Source: DATIXJ01 sp963714795 (GTDB lineage Bacteria > Bacteroidota > Ignavibacteria > UBA10030 > SZUA-254). Taken from it: a stretch of 64,000 nucleotides of DNA. Below the pieces are notes generated by a model. That model was not told the DNA's origin, searched no databases, and saw nothing but the letters and a program-made list of their open reading frames with translations. This document shows, one piece after another, positions 17,659 through 27,300 of this stretch. The DNA is taken from the NCBI GenBank assembly GCA_963714795.1, contig CAVQPS010000007.1, positions 124,001 to 188,000 on the forward strand, written 5' to 3'. Position 1 is the first letter of the stretch, and each line of letters begins with the position of its first letter. The position numbers were made by a program, and so were the translations under genes.

Positions 17659-18701
17659 GCCAATGCCTCATCGTGAATGCGCGAACGGGTAAATGTCCGA
17701 TCCATGATGGGAGCGAGACGTTCAATTTTTTCCAGCAAAGATTTAAATTTCATCGGTTTGAGAGACTGGTATCCGTCGGAGAGTGCCGAAGCAGGATCGG
17801 GATGAACTTCGATCATGACACCATCCGCACCGGAGGCAATTGCCGCCATCGACATCGCGGCAACTCCGTCCCACACGCCAATCCCGTGACTCGGATCGAC
17901 AATGACCGGAAGATGTGAAAGTTTTTTTATGATGGGAATAGCGTTCAGGTCGAGTGTGTTGCGCGTCGCCGTTTCGAATGTTCGTATTCCGCGTTCGCAG
18001 AGAATCACATTGTAATTCCCACCGTGCAAAATATATTCGGCGGCCATCAATAACTCCTCGATCGTTGCCGATAAGCCGCGTTTCAAGAGAACGGGCTTTT
18101 GTTGAGCGCCAAGTGCTTCAAGCAATGAATAATTCTGCATGTTGCGAGCTCCAACCTGCAGAATATCGGCGCAATCGGAAACGAGAGGAAGAGTTTCTGT
18201 GTCTTTGACTTCCGTGACGATATGCAGTCCGGTTGCTTCTTTTGCTTCCTTCAAATATTGCAGGGCTTCGGTTTTATATCCTTGAAAAGAATATGGCGAT
18301 GTTCGCGGTTTGTACGCACCGCCACGCAGGAATTTTACTCCCATTTCCTTCAATGTGAAAGCAATATCGGTTATCTGCTGCCGGCTTTCGACGGAACATG
18401 GTCCGGCGATAATTGCGAGTTCTTTTGCCCCGATGAGATCGCTGCCGATATGAATGATACTATCATCCGGTTTTACATCTCGGCTGACAAGCTTGAATGG
18501 TTTGGAAACCGGAATCGCTTCCATGACGCCGGGTAACTGGAGAAATTGTTCCGGGTCCAATTTTCCTTTGTTGCCGGTGATGCCGATGGCAAGACGCTCT
18601 TCGCCCGGAATTTCATGCGGTACATACCCGAGTGTTCGGATTTTTTCTTTTACCCGCTCGATGTCGGTGCGCGTGGTTTTCAGTTTCATGACGATAAGCA
18701 T
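17655..18701 (-). CDS. aroF: 3-deoxy-7-phosphoheptulonate synthase (DAHP synthase, type I-beta)
   Basis: 348 aa, condenses PEP and erythrose-4-phosphate, the entry step of the shikimate pathway. Residues 1-~70 form the ferredoxin-like regulatory domain seen in Thermotoga-type enzymes. The barrel follows with IIAGPCSVES, FLRGGAYKPRTSPYSFQG, LQVGARNMQN, LLKRGLSATIEE, ILCERGIRTFE, and VIVDPSHGIG...GADGVMIEVHPDP. The start is supported by AAAGG ~8 nt upstream. Its place between trpF and trpB puts flux into the whole pathway under the trp attenuator. The stop overlaps trpB by 4 nt. Confidence 0.95.
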   Translation of the reverse strand: MLIVMKLKTTRTDIERVKEKIRTLGYVPHEIPGEERLAIGITGNKGKLDPEQFLQLPGVMEAIPVSKPFKLVSRDVKPDDSIIHIGSDLIGAKELAIIAGPCSVESRQQITDIAFTLKEMGVKFLRGGAYKPRTSPYSFQGYKTEALQYLKEAKEATGLHIVTEVKDTETLPLVSDCADILQVGARNMQNYSLLEALGAQQKPVLLKRGLSATIEELLMAAEYILHGGNYNVILCERGIRTFETATRNTLDLNAIPIIKKLSHLPVIVDPSHGIGVWDGVAAMSMAAIASGADGVMIEVHPDPASALSDGYQSLKPMKFKSLLEKIERLAPIMDRTFTRSRIHDEALA

Positions 18702-18758
18702 ACAACGTACCTTTAAAGTTTAGAAAATCGTGTCCAATAATGTATGATCTTTAAGGAT

Positions 18759-19382
18759 TTAAAACACTTTTTGCAACTGATCGAATAGTGATGCAATTTT
18801 TTTTCCATCTTTCTTTCCGGGAGAGCGCTCAATGCCGCTGTTCACATCGATGGCGTATGGATGAACATGCTGAACGGCAGAAAGAACATTATCCGGATTG
18901 AGCCCGCCGGCGAGTACGACCGGATGAAATTGTTTGACAGCCGATGCAATCGAAAAATCCGCTAACGTGCCGGTTCCGCCGTATAAATTATTGCCTGCTC
19001 CATCGATGAGAGCGGCAGAAATGGAATATCGCTGTGCAATATCGATTTCATTCATCAAAGTGAATCGAAATGCTTTCCATACTTTGAGTGAATATCCGTT
19101 GCAATCTTCCGGCATTTCGTCGCCGCTGAATTGAATGATACGTATGTTTGTTTCGGTAATCGTTTGTTCAATGAACGATCTCTTCTCATTGACGAATACA
19201 CCGACGGCCGCTACAAAAGGCGGAAGTTCATTGATTATCTTTGCGGCAACTGATGGTTCAATGTATCGCGGACTTTTTTTATAAAAAATAAAACCTAATG
19301 CATGAGCGCCCGCATCGATACATCGTAATGCATCTTCCCGGTTTGTGATGCCGCAGATTTTAACTTTTAATTTCATCGGCAA
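18759..19382 (-). CDS. trpF: Phosphoribosylanthranilate isomerase
   Basis: 207 aa TIM barrel that isomerises N-(5-phosphoribosyl)anthranilate. Signature residues are VKICGITNREDA (catalytic Cys), ALGFIFYKKSPRYI, VGVFVNE, the catalytic Asp in LIDGAG, VLAGGLNPDNV, and the phosphate loop IDVNSGIERSPGKKD. Start may be at 19382 or two codons later (19376). It overlaps the trpC 3' end by about 20 nt. Intact frame. Confidence 0.95.
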   Translation of the reverse strand: MPMKLKVKICGITNREDALRCIDAGAHALGFIFYKKSPRYIEPSVAAKIINELPPFVAAVGVFVNEKRSFIEQTITETNIRIIQFSGDEMPEDCNGYSLKVWKAFRFTLMNEIDIAQRYSISAALIDGAGNNLYGGTGTLADFSIASAVKQFHPVVLAGGLNPDNVLSAVQHVHPYAIDVNSGIERSPGKKDGKKIASLFDQLQKVF

Positions 19383-20163
19383 ATTCTTTCAACATTGAAC
19401 CTAATGCTTTACCCGGATTGTCATTCTTCATAAAATGTTCGCCGACGAGAGCAGCGTGAATTCCATTATCAGATAATCTTTTCAAATCATTTACATTTGT
19501 AATTCCGCTTTCACTGACGATTGTTGCGTCTTTAGGAAGATGTCGGGCAACCGTAAGCGTATGGTTTAAATCGACCTGAAATGTTCGTAAGTCCCTGTTA
19601 TTTATGCCGATGAATTTGATCTGTTCCAAATTCAATATATCGATCTCTTTTGTTTCATACAATTCGACAAGACATTCCAATCCAATCTCCCGGGCGGCAG
19701 AATACAATTCTTCCAGTTGGTTACGGTCAAGAATTGCCGCAATCAACAGAATGGCATCGGCACCGAATGCTTTTGCCTCGACGATCTGATAATCATCGAT
19801 GATGAAATCTTTCCGGAGCAACGGCAATTGAGTCACAGAACGAACAGATTGCAAATCGTTCAGCGTTCCCGAAAAATATTTTTCGTCGGTAAGAACGGAA
19901 ATTCCCGCTGCTCCGTTTTCTTCATACATTTGTGCAATATCATTCGGTGAAGTTTTCGTTCGTAATATTCCTGCCGATGGGGATGAGCGTTTTATTTCGG
20001 CAATGATTCCAAAGATCGGATGAGAAGCTACCGATTTTTGCAATGAAACTGTCGAGTGCGTTGGTAATATTCCATTTCCGTCAGCGATGATCGTTTGATT
20101 TTCGATTTCCGGAGATGAAATTTCATCTCGTTTGTGACGGACGATATCGTCGAGAATGTTCAT
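19360..20163 (-). CDS. trpC: Indole-3-glycerol phosphate synthase
   Basis: 267 aa TIM barrel that closes the indole ring. Motifs: IAEIKRSSPSAGIL (catalytic Lys), LTDEKYFSGTLNDL, LLRKDFIIDDYQI (catalytic Lys in RKDF), ADAILLIAAIL, CLVELYE, GINNRDLRTF, VSESGI, and ALVGEHFMK. Start overlaps the trpD stop by 4 nt. Frame intact, unlike its upstream neighbours trpE, trpG and trpD. Confidence 0.96.
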   Translation of the reverse strand: MNILDDIVRHKRDEISSPEIENQTIIADGNGILPTHSTVSLQKSVASHPIFGIIAEIKRSSPSAGILRTKTSPNDIAQMYEENGAAGISVLTDEKYFSGTLNDLQSVRSVTQLPLLRKDFIIDDYQIVEAKAFGADAILLIAAILDRNQLEELYSAAREIGLECLVELYETKEIDILNLEQIKFIGINNRDLRTFQVDLNHTLTVARHLPKDATIVSESGITNVNDLKRLSDNGIHAALVGEHFMKNDNPGKALGSMLKEFADEIKS

Positions 20164-21172
20164 CGGTTTGTAAATGCAATCAATTCGTTAAGTTTTTTCA
20201 ACGCGTTACCGGAATCGATCGATTCTTCGGCAAGTTGAACTCCGTGCTGAATGGAATTTGCCTTGCCGGCTGCCATTAATCCAAATGCAGAATTTGCAAT
20301 AACGTAATTTCTGTGAGGAATATTTTCTCCCCGCAAGATTTTCCAAGCAATTGTCGCATTCGTCCCGGCATCTCCGCCACGAACTTCTGAATGTGCAACA
20401 GCCGGCAATGAAAATGATGACGATTCGATTTCGTATTGTAACGTTTTTTTGTTTTTGTGAACTTCAAAAATAGCAGTGGGAGATTGAAGTGAAATTTCGT
20501 CAAGTCCATCGTGCGAATGAATCACGAAGGCCGTCTCGGTTTCTAAATGGCTAAAAACATCGGCGATGTTTTGTGCCGCTTCATGACTGAAAACGCCGAC
20601 AAGTTGTCGTTTGACATTTGCAGGATTCGTCATCGGACCGAGAAGATTGAAACATGTTTTGATCCCTAAGTCCGCTCGTGTTTGCGCGGCGTGTTTCATT
20701 GCCGGATGAAACATCGGTGCATATAAAAATCCGATACCGACAGCGTTGATGCATGTTTCAACATTTCTGTGCATCGATTTCGATATTGACGCCGAGCGCT
20801 TTGAGAACGTCAGCGCTTCCGCATGTACTCGAAACGGATCGATTGCCATGTTTTGCGACCGTGACACCGGCTCCGGCAACAACGAACGATGAAACCGTCG
20901 AAATGTTGAATGTTCCCGATCCGTCGCCGCCCGTGCCGCACATATCGATTGCATCGGGATCGTCAATGCCGAACCTTTACCGATTTTTCTCTCATCACTT
21001 CGACGAAACCGAGCAACTCGTCAACATGCTCGCCTTTGCATTTCAGCGCGATGAGCACAGCGGCAATTTGTGCACTCGTTGCCTGACCTTCCATAATTTC
21101 ACGCATCATCGATTTCGCCTCTTCACGCGTGAGATGCTGCGGCGAGCTGATTTTTTCGATGAATTCTTTCAT
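20160..21172 (-). CDS. trpD: Anthranilate phosphoribosyltransferase, interrupted by two +1 frameshifts
   Basis: Transfers phosphoribose from PRPP to anthranilate. Three frames in series make one 336-aa protein of normal length. Frame 1 (from 21172) covers the N-terminal helices ending VMREKSVKVRH and a TGA at 20963-20965. Frame 2 starts IDDPDAIDMCGTGGDG (PRPP loop), runs through AKHGNRSVSS and CGSADVLKALGVNIEIDAQK, and ends at a TGA at 20758-20760. Frame 3 continues VETCINAVGIGFLYAPMFHPAMK to the end. One extra base near 20968 and one near 20762 account for everything. Both breaks run into TGA within one or two codons. Start overlaps trpG by 4 nt, stop overlaps trpC by 4 nt. Confidence 0.93.
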
Positions 21173-21748
21173 ACGGTTTCTTTGAATGATGAAAGCCAGT
21201 TTTCAATAATCGTTGCCCCGGCTTCCGTCAAAATCGATTCGGGATGAAATTGAATGCCGACAATCGGAAATCGTTTATGTCTCACTGCCATAATCGTTCC
21301 GTCGCTTGTTCGTGCAGTGACGGAAAGCTCGGCAGGAAACTTCGTCGGAGAAATAACAAGCGAATGATAACGCGTTGCTTCAAAAGGATTTTGAATATTG
21401 CTGAATAATCTGTCGTTTTCATGAACGATCTGTGAAGTTTTTCCATGCATCAATTGCGGAGCGTGAACGATTTGTCCGCCGAATGCATGTCCGATCGCCT
21501 GATGCCCGAGACAAACGCCGAGAATGGGAATCGTGTTTCCAACACTTTGAATAAGCGGAATACAAATTCCCGCTTGTTCCGGTCGTCCCGGTCCAGGCGA
21601 AACGACGATGCCATTCGGTTTCATTTCACGAATGTTGATCGATGGAAACTTCATCGTTGCGAACAACTTTGAGATGTGCCGATCGCGTTCCGATAAGCTG
21701 AACGAGATTATACGTAAACGAATCGTAATTATCGATCACGAGAATCAT
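21169..21748 (-). CDS. trpG: Anthranilate synthase glutamine amidotransferase subunit, interrupted by a +1 frameshift
   Basis: Supplies ammonia to TrpE. The first 39 residues read MILVIDNYDSFTYNLVQLIG...VVRNDEVSIDQ and then hit a TGA. Skipping one base near 21634 restores IREMKPNGIVVSPGPGRPEQ, the nucleophile motif ILGVCLGHQAIG (Cys) and QFHPESIL (His-x-Glu). The rebuilt protein is 192 aa, typical. The ATG overlaps the trpE stop by 4 nt (ATGA), so this start is certain although the largest single open frame only begins at 21666. Confidence 0.93.
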
Positions 21749-23209
21749 CGCATCGTTCCTTCGGCAAGTTTTATCGCTTCCAGCAATGCGCGGGCTTTAT
21801 TCAGTGTTTCCTGGTATTCTTTTTCGGGATCGGAATCGGCGACGATGCCGGCTCCCGCCTGAAGATACAATCGATTATTGACCGCAAACATTGTTCTGAT
21901 GGCGATGCACATATCCATCGTTCCGGAAAAATCGAAATAGCCGATGCCGCCGGCGTAAATGCCGCGGCGAAGTTGTTCCAGTTCATCGATGATTTCCATT
22001 GCACGGATTTTCGGTGCGCCGGAAACGGTTCCGGCAGGAAATGTCGCTTTGAGAACATCGATCGCGGTTTTTCCGGATTCAACATTACCAACGACCCGTG
22101 AAGCAATATGCATCACGTGGGAATATCTCACGACATTCATAAACTGATCGACGTGAACCGTTCCGATTTTGCTTACGCGGCCGAGATCATTTCTGCCGAG
22201 ATCGACAAGCATAACATGCTCGGCACGTTCTTTTTCATCAGCAAGCAGTTCCCGTTCAAGTTCCTGATCTTCCTTTTCCGTTTTGCCGCGGTGACGCGTT
22301 CCGGCTATCGGGTACACTTCCGCAATGCCATCTTCCATTCGCACTAAAATTTCCGGCGAGGAACCAATGATCTGAACATTTTCAAAATTCAAGTAATATA
22401 AATACGGCGAAGGGTTGACGACCCGGAGCGCACGATAGACATTGAATGTATCTCCTTCAAAATCGGTCGAAAATCTCTGCGACAAAACGACCTGAAAAAT
22501 ATCTCCTTCATAAATATACTTTTTTGCCTTCCCGACGGTTTCCTTGAATTTTTCGTGAGTCGTTTCATGCTGAAGCTTTTCCGGATGTGCATGAAATGGT
22601 TGAGCATTTATTGTCGATGAGAAAAGAATTTGTTCCAGTCGTTCTATTTCGGAATAGGCATGATCATATTGTTTTTGCAAATCGGAACCATTTTCAATAT
22701 GAACATTGACGATAAGTATAATTTGATGTTTCAGGTGATCGAATACGATGAGAGAAGTAAAAAGTCCGAGTATGCTATCGGGAATGTCGGTTGTTTTTGA
22801 AGAAGTGTCCGGGAATTTTCTCGATAAACCGCACTGCATCATAGCCGATACATCCGACCAGCCCGCCGGTGAATCTTGGAAGCGACGGAATCTGCGGCGA
22901 GCGGAATCGGGAAATGATTTTACCGATGACATCGAAAAAATTCTCTGATGTTTGCCGCTGTGACGATGATTCGGAAATTGTCGTGGTGTTGCCGCGACAG
23001 CTCACGATCATCTTGGGATCCCGGCCGATGAACGAATAGCGTGCGATCTGTTCTCCGCCTTCGACGCTTTCGAACAGGAAGGAAGCGGACGTTTGTTCCC
23101 GGAGGCGCAAATATGCCGAGACCGGCGTGAGCGTATCGGCGAGAAGCGATTTGCTGACCGGAACCAGAGAATATGACTGCGCCAGTTGTCGGAATTCCTG
23201 AAAATTCAT
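21745..23209 (-). CDS. trpE: Anthranilate synthase component I, interrupted by a +1 frameshift
   Basis: Converts chorismate to anthranilate with TrpG ammonia. The N-terminal frame starts MNFQEFRQLAQSYSLVPVSK at 23209 and includes the tryptophan-binding region (LLADTLTPVSAYLRL, FLFESVEGGEQIARYSF), so feedback inhibition is likely. It runs to GCIGYDAVRFIEKIP and then loses homology. One extra base near 22810-22813 restores DTSSKTTDIPDSILGL and the catalytic half (IFQVVLSQRFS, PIAGTRHRG, HVMLVDLGRNDLGRV, FPAGTVSGAPK, GGIGYFDFSG, QAGAGIVADSDPE). Total 487 aa, normal. It is the first structural gene after the trp leader and attenuator. Confidence 0.94.
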
Positions 23210-23244
23210 AAGCCGTTTGTTGTGTGAGAAACGTCCATAACGCG

Positions 23245-23280
23245 AAAAAGCCCTTCCTGGTGTTCCAAGAAGGGCTTTTT
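23245..23280 (-). terminator. trp attenuator terminator hairpin
   Basis: On the minus strand a 12-bp stem AAAAAGCCCTTC / GAAGGGCTTTTT with a 12-nt loop lies between the Trp-rich leader ORF and trpE. The loop contains CACCAGG (23256-23262), exactly complementary to CCTGGTG inside the leader ORF (23316-23322), which could form an alternative antiterminator pairing. A GTGTTG/CAACAC hairpin just after the Trp codons supplies the 1:2 pairing. This is the arrangement expected for ribosome-mediated transcription attenuation. Confidence 0.88.
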
Positions 23281-23298
23281 TGAGAAATAAATTATTGA

Positions 23299-23400
23299 TT
23301 ATGCCGGTCTTTTTCCACCAGGTGTTGAGACAACACTCCACCACCAATAGCTGTGCCAATAACCGAAAATTTGGGTGGTATGTTTGATGGTTGATTGCAT
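23299..23400 (-). CDS. trpL: trp operon leader peptide
   Basis: A 33-codon ORF not found by length-based gene callers. It has one Trp at codon 15 and three consecutive TGG codons at codons 19-21 (23338-23346), in the stretch YWHSYWWWSV. It ends 18 nt before the attenuator stem. It begins ATG with AAGGA just upstream. The promoter lies so close that the mRNA leader ahead of the ATG would be only ~6 nt. Ribosome stalling at the Trp run when charged tRNA-Trp is low should favour antitermination and transcription of the whole supraoperon. Confidence 0.9.
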   Translation of the reverse strand: MQSTIKHTTQIFGYWHSYWWWSVVSTPGGKRPA

Positions 23401-23412
23401 AATCCTTAAATA

Positions 23413-23441
23413 ACTATACAAAGAATTTTTTATATTGTCAA
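23413..23441 (-). promoter_or_regulatory. Promoter of the trp/aro supraoperon
   Basis: Minus strand TTGACA (23436-23441), 17-nt spacer, TATAGT (23413-23418). A start site 6-8 nt downstream falls at about 23406, which leaves an extremely short leader before the trpL ATG at 23400. No TrpR-type operator was recognised over it. Confidence 0.8.
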
Positions 23442-23555
23442 GAGAAAAATGGAGTAGTGTTAACGTTTATTCTTTTTTTTATGGTGACAGCCTCGAAAGG
23501 TCCGATAAAATAATCCCCTAATGATTGTTGTTACCGGGCTGATGTAAACAAAAAA

Positions 23556-23649
23556 CATGCGCAGAAGAACCGTGAATCATTTCCGAATCTTCTCTAATCC
23601 AACGTGTGATTACCGTTTCCTGAGATTCAACGGCTGCTTCCTGCGCATG
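23556..23649 (-). repeat. Structured repeat element, copy 1
   Basis: 94 nt bounded by the inverted repeat CATGCGCA / TGCGCATG. It is about 75% identical to copy 2 at 23846-23941, with the conserved blocks GAATCATTTCCGAATCTTCTC and CCTGAGATTCAACGG. Read on the minus strand it folds into a long hairpin: CATGCGCA-GAAG-CCGT-GAATC pairs with GATTC-ACGG-CTTC-TGCGCATG. It is then followed by TTTTTTG, like an intrinsic terminator or the end of a small RNA. The paired arms differ between the copies in a way that keeps pairing (CCGT/ACGG here, ACCG/CGGT in copy 2). Confidence 0.75.
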
Positions 23650-23845
23650 AGAAATTAAAAATTATTTAGTAGTGTCTCAGTTTGCCAATCCCCCCCGACC
23701 CGAAATCTCCCGTCTTGCTGAATTGCTTTTATTCAACATCTATTCCGAGCTTGCCTAGTTCAGATTCCGAATAGAATCATTTCGGAAAGACGAGGTTTTG
23801 CATTATATTTATAAACTTGTCGATTTAAGTAGATTCAAATAAAAA

Positions 23846-23941
23846 CATGCGCGGAAGGACCGCGAATCATTTCCGAATCTTCTCATTAGTCATACGTTTG
23901 GTAGTCGTAACCTGAGATTCAACGGTTGCTTCCTGCGCATG
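23846..23941 (-). repeat. Structured repeat element, copy 2
   Basis: 96 nt bounded by CATGCGC / GCGCATG, homologous to copy 1. It begins five nucleotides past the stop codon of the DUF190 gene in the minus direction and is followed by TTTTTATTT, so it may terminate the metal efflux operon. The apical ~25 nt differ strongly from copy 1 while the stem blocks are conserved, as in families of structured RNAs or REP-like elements. Confidence 0.75.
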
Positions 23942-23946
23942 AATGT

Positions 23947-24324
23947 TTATTGTTTGTTTTCGTGATTTGAAAATTGGTGAACAAATGCATCGACGACAAC
24001 GACAAGTCCTTCCTTGATCATCGATTTCAATTCTTCTGTCGCACGTGAAATCTTCGCTTCGTTTTCCACAACAAAAATAGTGATCGGCCGGTTTTCCGGA
24101 ATTCCCAGCGTGCCCGGTCCGAATATCCGGTGCTGAGAACCATATCCCATAATTCCGCGCACAACGGTCGCTCCGGAAATTTCAAGTTTTCTGAGTCTTC
24201 GGATCACCGCTTCATAAAGAGGCATATGCTCAAATGTGTCGTCTTCACCAAAAAAAATAAACATCATTTTCGCTTTGCCATCGAGATGATGGTTGGTGGA
24301 ATTATCCGGTGTGCCGACGTTCAT
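23947..24324 (-). CDS. DUF190 (PII-like) domain protein
   Basis: 125 aa small ferredoxin-like fold protein of the DUF190 family, relatives of PII signalling proteins: MMFIFFGEDDTFEHMPLYEAVIRRLRKLEISGATVVRGIMGYG...RPITIFVVENEAKI. Members are often encoded beside ion transporters or CBS/CrcB proteins and probably bind a nucleotide or ion to regulate them. Here it is the last gene of the metal efflux operon, 12 nt after cusA, so a regulatory role towards this pump is plausible but unproven. Confidence 0.85.
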   Translation of the reverse strand: MNVGTPDNSTNHHLDGKAKMMFIFFGEDDTFEHMPLYEAVIRRLRKLEISGATVVRGIMGYGSQHRIFGPGTLGIPENRPITIFVVENEAKISRATEELKSMIKEGLVVVVDAFVHQFSNHENKQ

Positions 24325-24336
24325 TATTGTCCTTTC

Positions 24337-27300
24337 TTAATGTGTGTCACGAAGCTGGTCAATATTGTTTGAATTTTCAGAAGCCGTTTTTGCAAGAACT
24401 TGTTGTGCACGGCGCAATTCCCGTTTCCGCGAGAAATCTTCAACGATATAATAAAATGCCGGCAATGCGATGAGCGTGAGAACCAATGCCGAGCCGAGTC
24501 CGCCGACGATGACGGTTGCCAGTGGTCGTTGCACATCCGAACCGATGCCGGTTGCACGAGCCGCGGGAATCAAACCGAGCATCGCGACGGTCATCATCAT
24601 CAAAATCGGGCGCAATTGCGTCGATGCGCCTTTGCGAACGGCTTCGTCCAACCCGATTCCTTCCTCAATACGAAGATTGTTGATGTGAGAGATGAGCAGA
24701 ACGCCGCTCATCACCGCGACGCCGAAGAGCGAGACGAATCCGACTCCCGCACTGACATTGAAATTCATACCACGAAGAAATAATGCCGTCACCCCGCCGA
24801 TTAATGCAAACGGAACGTTCGTAAGCACGATGCCGGCGTATTTCACTTCTTTGAATAATGCAAACAGGATAACGAATATGATCCCGATCGTGATCGGAAT
24901 GACCACAGTGAGCCGTTTACGAGCACGCTCTAAGTTTTCAAACTGACCGCCCCATTCGATGGAATAGCCGTGCGGCAGATGAATCGCCTGTTCCACTTTT
25001 TGCTGCGCTTCGGCGACGAATCCGCCCTGATCGCGTCCGCGGATATTTGTGCGAACGGAAATTTGCCGCTCGCCGTCTTCACGTGCGATGATTGTCGCGC
25101 CGTCATCGATTTTGATTGTTGCAAGATCTCGCAAAGGAATATGCTGTCCCGAAGGCGAATCGATCCAGATGTTGCCGATATCGGTAACGGTGGAGCGGAG
25201 CTTTTCCGGGTAGCGCATCACGATATCGAAACGTTTCTCGCCTTCGTATAACGTGCTGACCGCTTTTCCGCCGATCGCCATTTCGATAACATCCTGCACG
25301 TCTTTGACATTGATGCCATAGCGTGCGACGTTATTTCTGTTCACGGTAATCGTCAATTGTGCCTGATCGCCTTCCTGCTCGATGCCGAATTCACTTGCGC
25401 CGGGAATAGTTTTGATTGTCGACAAAATCGTATCTGCTGTCGAACGCATCAGAGTTAAATCATCACCATTGATCAGAATGGCGAGATCGGCAACGGAACC
25501 GGTGACCGCTTCGGTGACGTTATCGAGAATCGGTTGCGAAAAACTGATCACCGCTCCGGGAATATTCGACTCAAGCCGATTCTTGATTTCGAGAAGCAAT
25601 TGTTGTTTCTCTTTTCCCGATTTCCAGGTGTCGTACGGTTTCAATTCGACAAGAACTTCGAAACGATTCGGACCGTACGGATCGGTTCCGTCATCGTTTC
25701 TGTCCAAGCTGTGAAATTACCAGAGACACTTCGGGAGATTCGGCAATGAGCTTGCGGATTGTCGGTGCGAGTTTTGCCGATTCCTGCAATGAAATTCCTG
25801 CCGGCAGGATACAGCGGATGTTGAATGAACCTTCGTCCAGTTCCGGTAAGAATTCCGTTCCGAGATGTGAGGCAAGAATCAATGCCGCAACGACCAATCC
25901 GATGGAACAGCCGGCAACGAGAACCCGCCGGCGGATGATGACGTCGAGAAATAGTTCATATTTCTTTTTGAGCCAAACCATAATCGGATTTTCTTTGCTC
26001 TTGACGCCGTTTCGTAATGCGTACGAAAGCACGACCGGAATCAATGTCAGTGCGACCATCATCGAACCGAAAATTGCATAGGAAATTGTATATGCCATCG
26101 GTGAGAATAATTTTCCTTCCACGCGTTGAAGTGTGAACAACGGAAGGTATGCGAGAACGATGATGGTGATGGAGAAAAATATTTCCCGTTCAACTTCGCG
26201 TGCCGCATCGAGAACGATCCAGAGGACACCGCGCTCCTTTTCGGTGGCGGTGGCGTGGCTGATTCGTCGCATAATATTTTCCGCCATGACGACAGCGCCA
26301 TCGACGATAATTCCGAAATCGATTGCACCGAGCGAAAGCAGATTTGCCGGAATTCCTGTAAAATGCATCGCGATAAACGCAAACAGCAGTGACAGAGGAA
26401 TCGTAATTGCAACGACAAGCGCTGTGCGGACATTTCCGAGGAAAAATATCAGCACAATGACGACAATCGTTATCCCTTCAAACAACGTATGGGAAACGGT
26501 ATGCAATGTATTTTCGACGAGATCAGTCCGGTCATATGTTGTCAGGAGGGCAACGCCGGGCGGGAGACTTGTTTCATTTATTTCTTTTATCTTATCTTTG
26601 ATGCGTTCCAAAATTTCGGATGGATTTTCGCCCCGTCGCATCAGGATCAAACCCTGAATACTTTGATCAAGATCTTTTCCTTGCGCAAGATCAGTATAGC
26701 CAAGAACTCCGGTCGGCGGCAATGCGCCGATTTCCACCGAAGCGACATCTTTAATGAAAACGGGGACAGAATTATTCGAAGCAACGACAATATTTTTAAT
26801 ATCATCTTCAGAAGTAATTCTGCCAATGCCGCGAACCACAAGACCCTGCCCGCCGAGCGGAAGAACGTTTCCGCCGGTATTCACATTATTGGCTTGGATG
26901 GCGTTGGCAATTTGCTGTAATGAAATGCCATATTTTGCCAATGCATTCGGATCGATCACGACGTGAAATTGTTTCACCAATCCGCCGAAGTTCACCACGT
27001 CGGCGATGCCGGGAGTTTGCAATAATTTTGGCGTGACGACCCAATCCTGAAGAGTCCGTAAATCCATCACGGAATAATTTGAAGGACCGGTGATAATGTA
27101 CCGGTAAATTTCTCCGACAGGAGTCCAGATCGGAGCGAGTTCAGGTTCAACACCATCGGGAAGATCGGCATCACGCAATTTTTCAAGAACAAGCTGACGG
27201 GCAAAATAATCGTCGGTGCCGTCTTCGAACGTCAACTGGATCGTTGAAAGACCGAAAATGGTTTTCGACCGTCGTTCGCTGACATGCGGAACGTTATTGA

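Larger units (their letters stand above)
23442..23946. other. Intergenic region between the trp promoter and the metal efflux operon
   Basis: About 500 nt without a credible protein-coding frame. It lies between the start of one minus-strand operon and the end of another. It contains two copies of a ~95-nt inverted-repeat element (listed separately), with ~195 nt of unremarkable AT-rich sequence between them. No tRNA or riboswitch class was recognised. Confidence 0.7.

Noticed and set aside
23556..23941. The hairpin repeats as a CRISPR array or attachment sites.
   Set aside because: Only two copies, each internally palindromic and ~95 nt, with unequal spacing and no cas or integrase genes.
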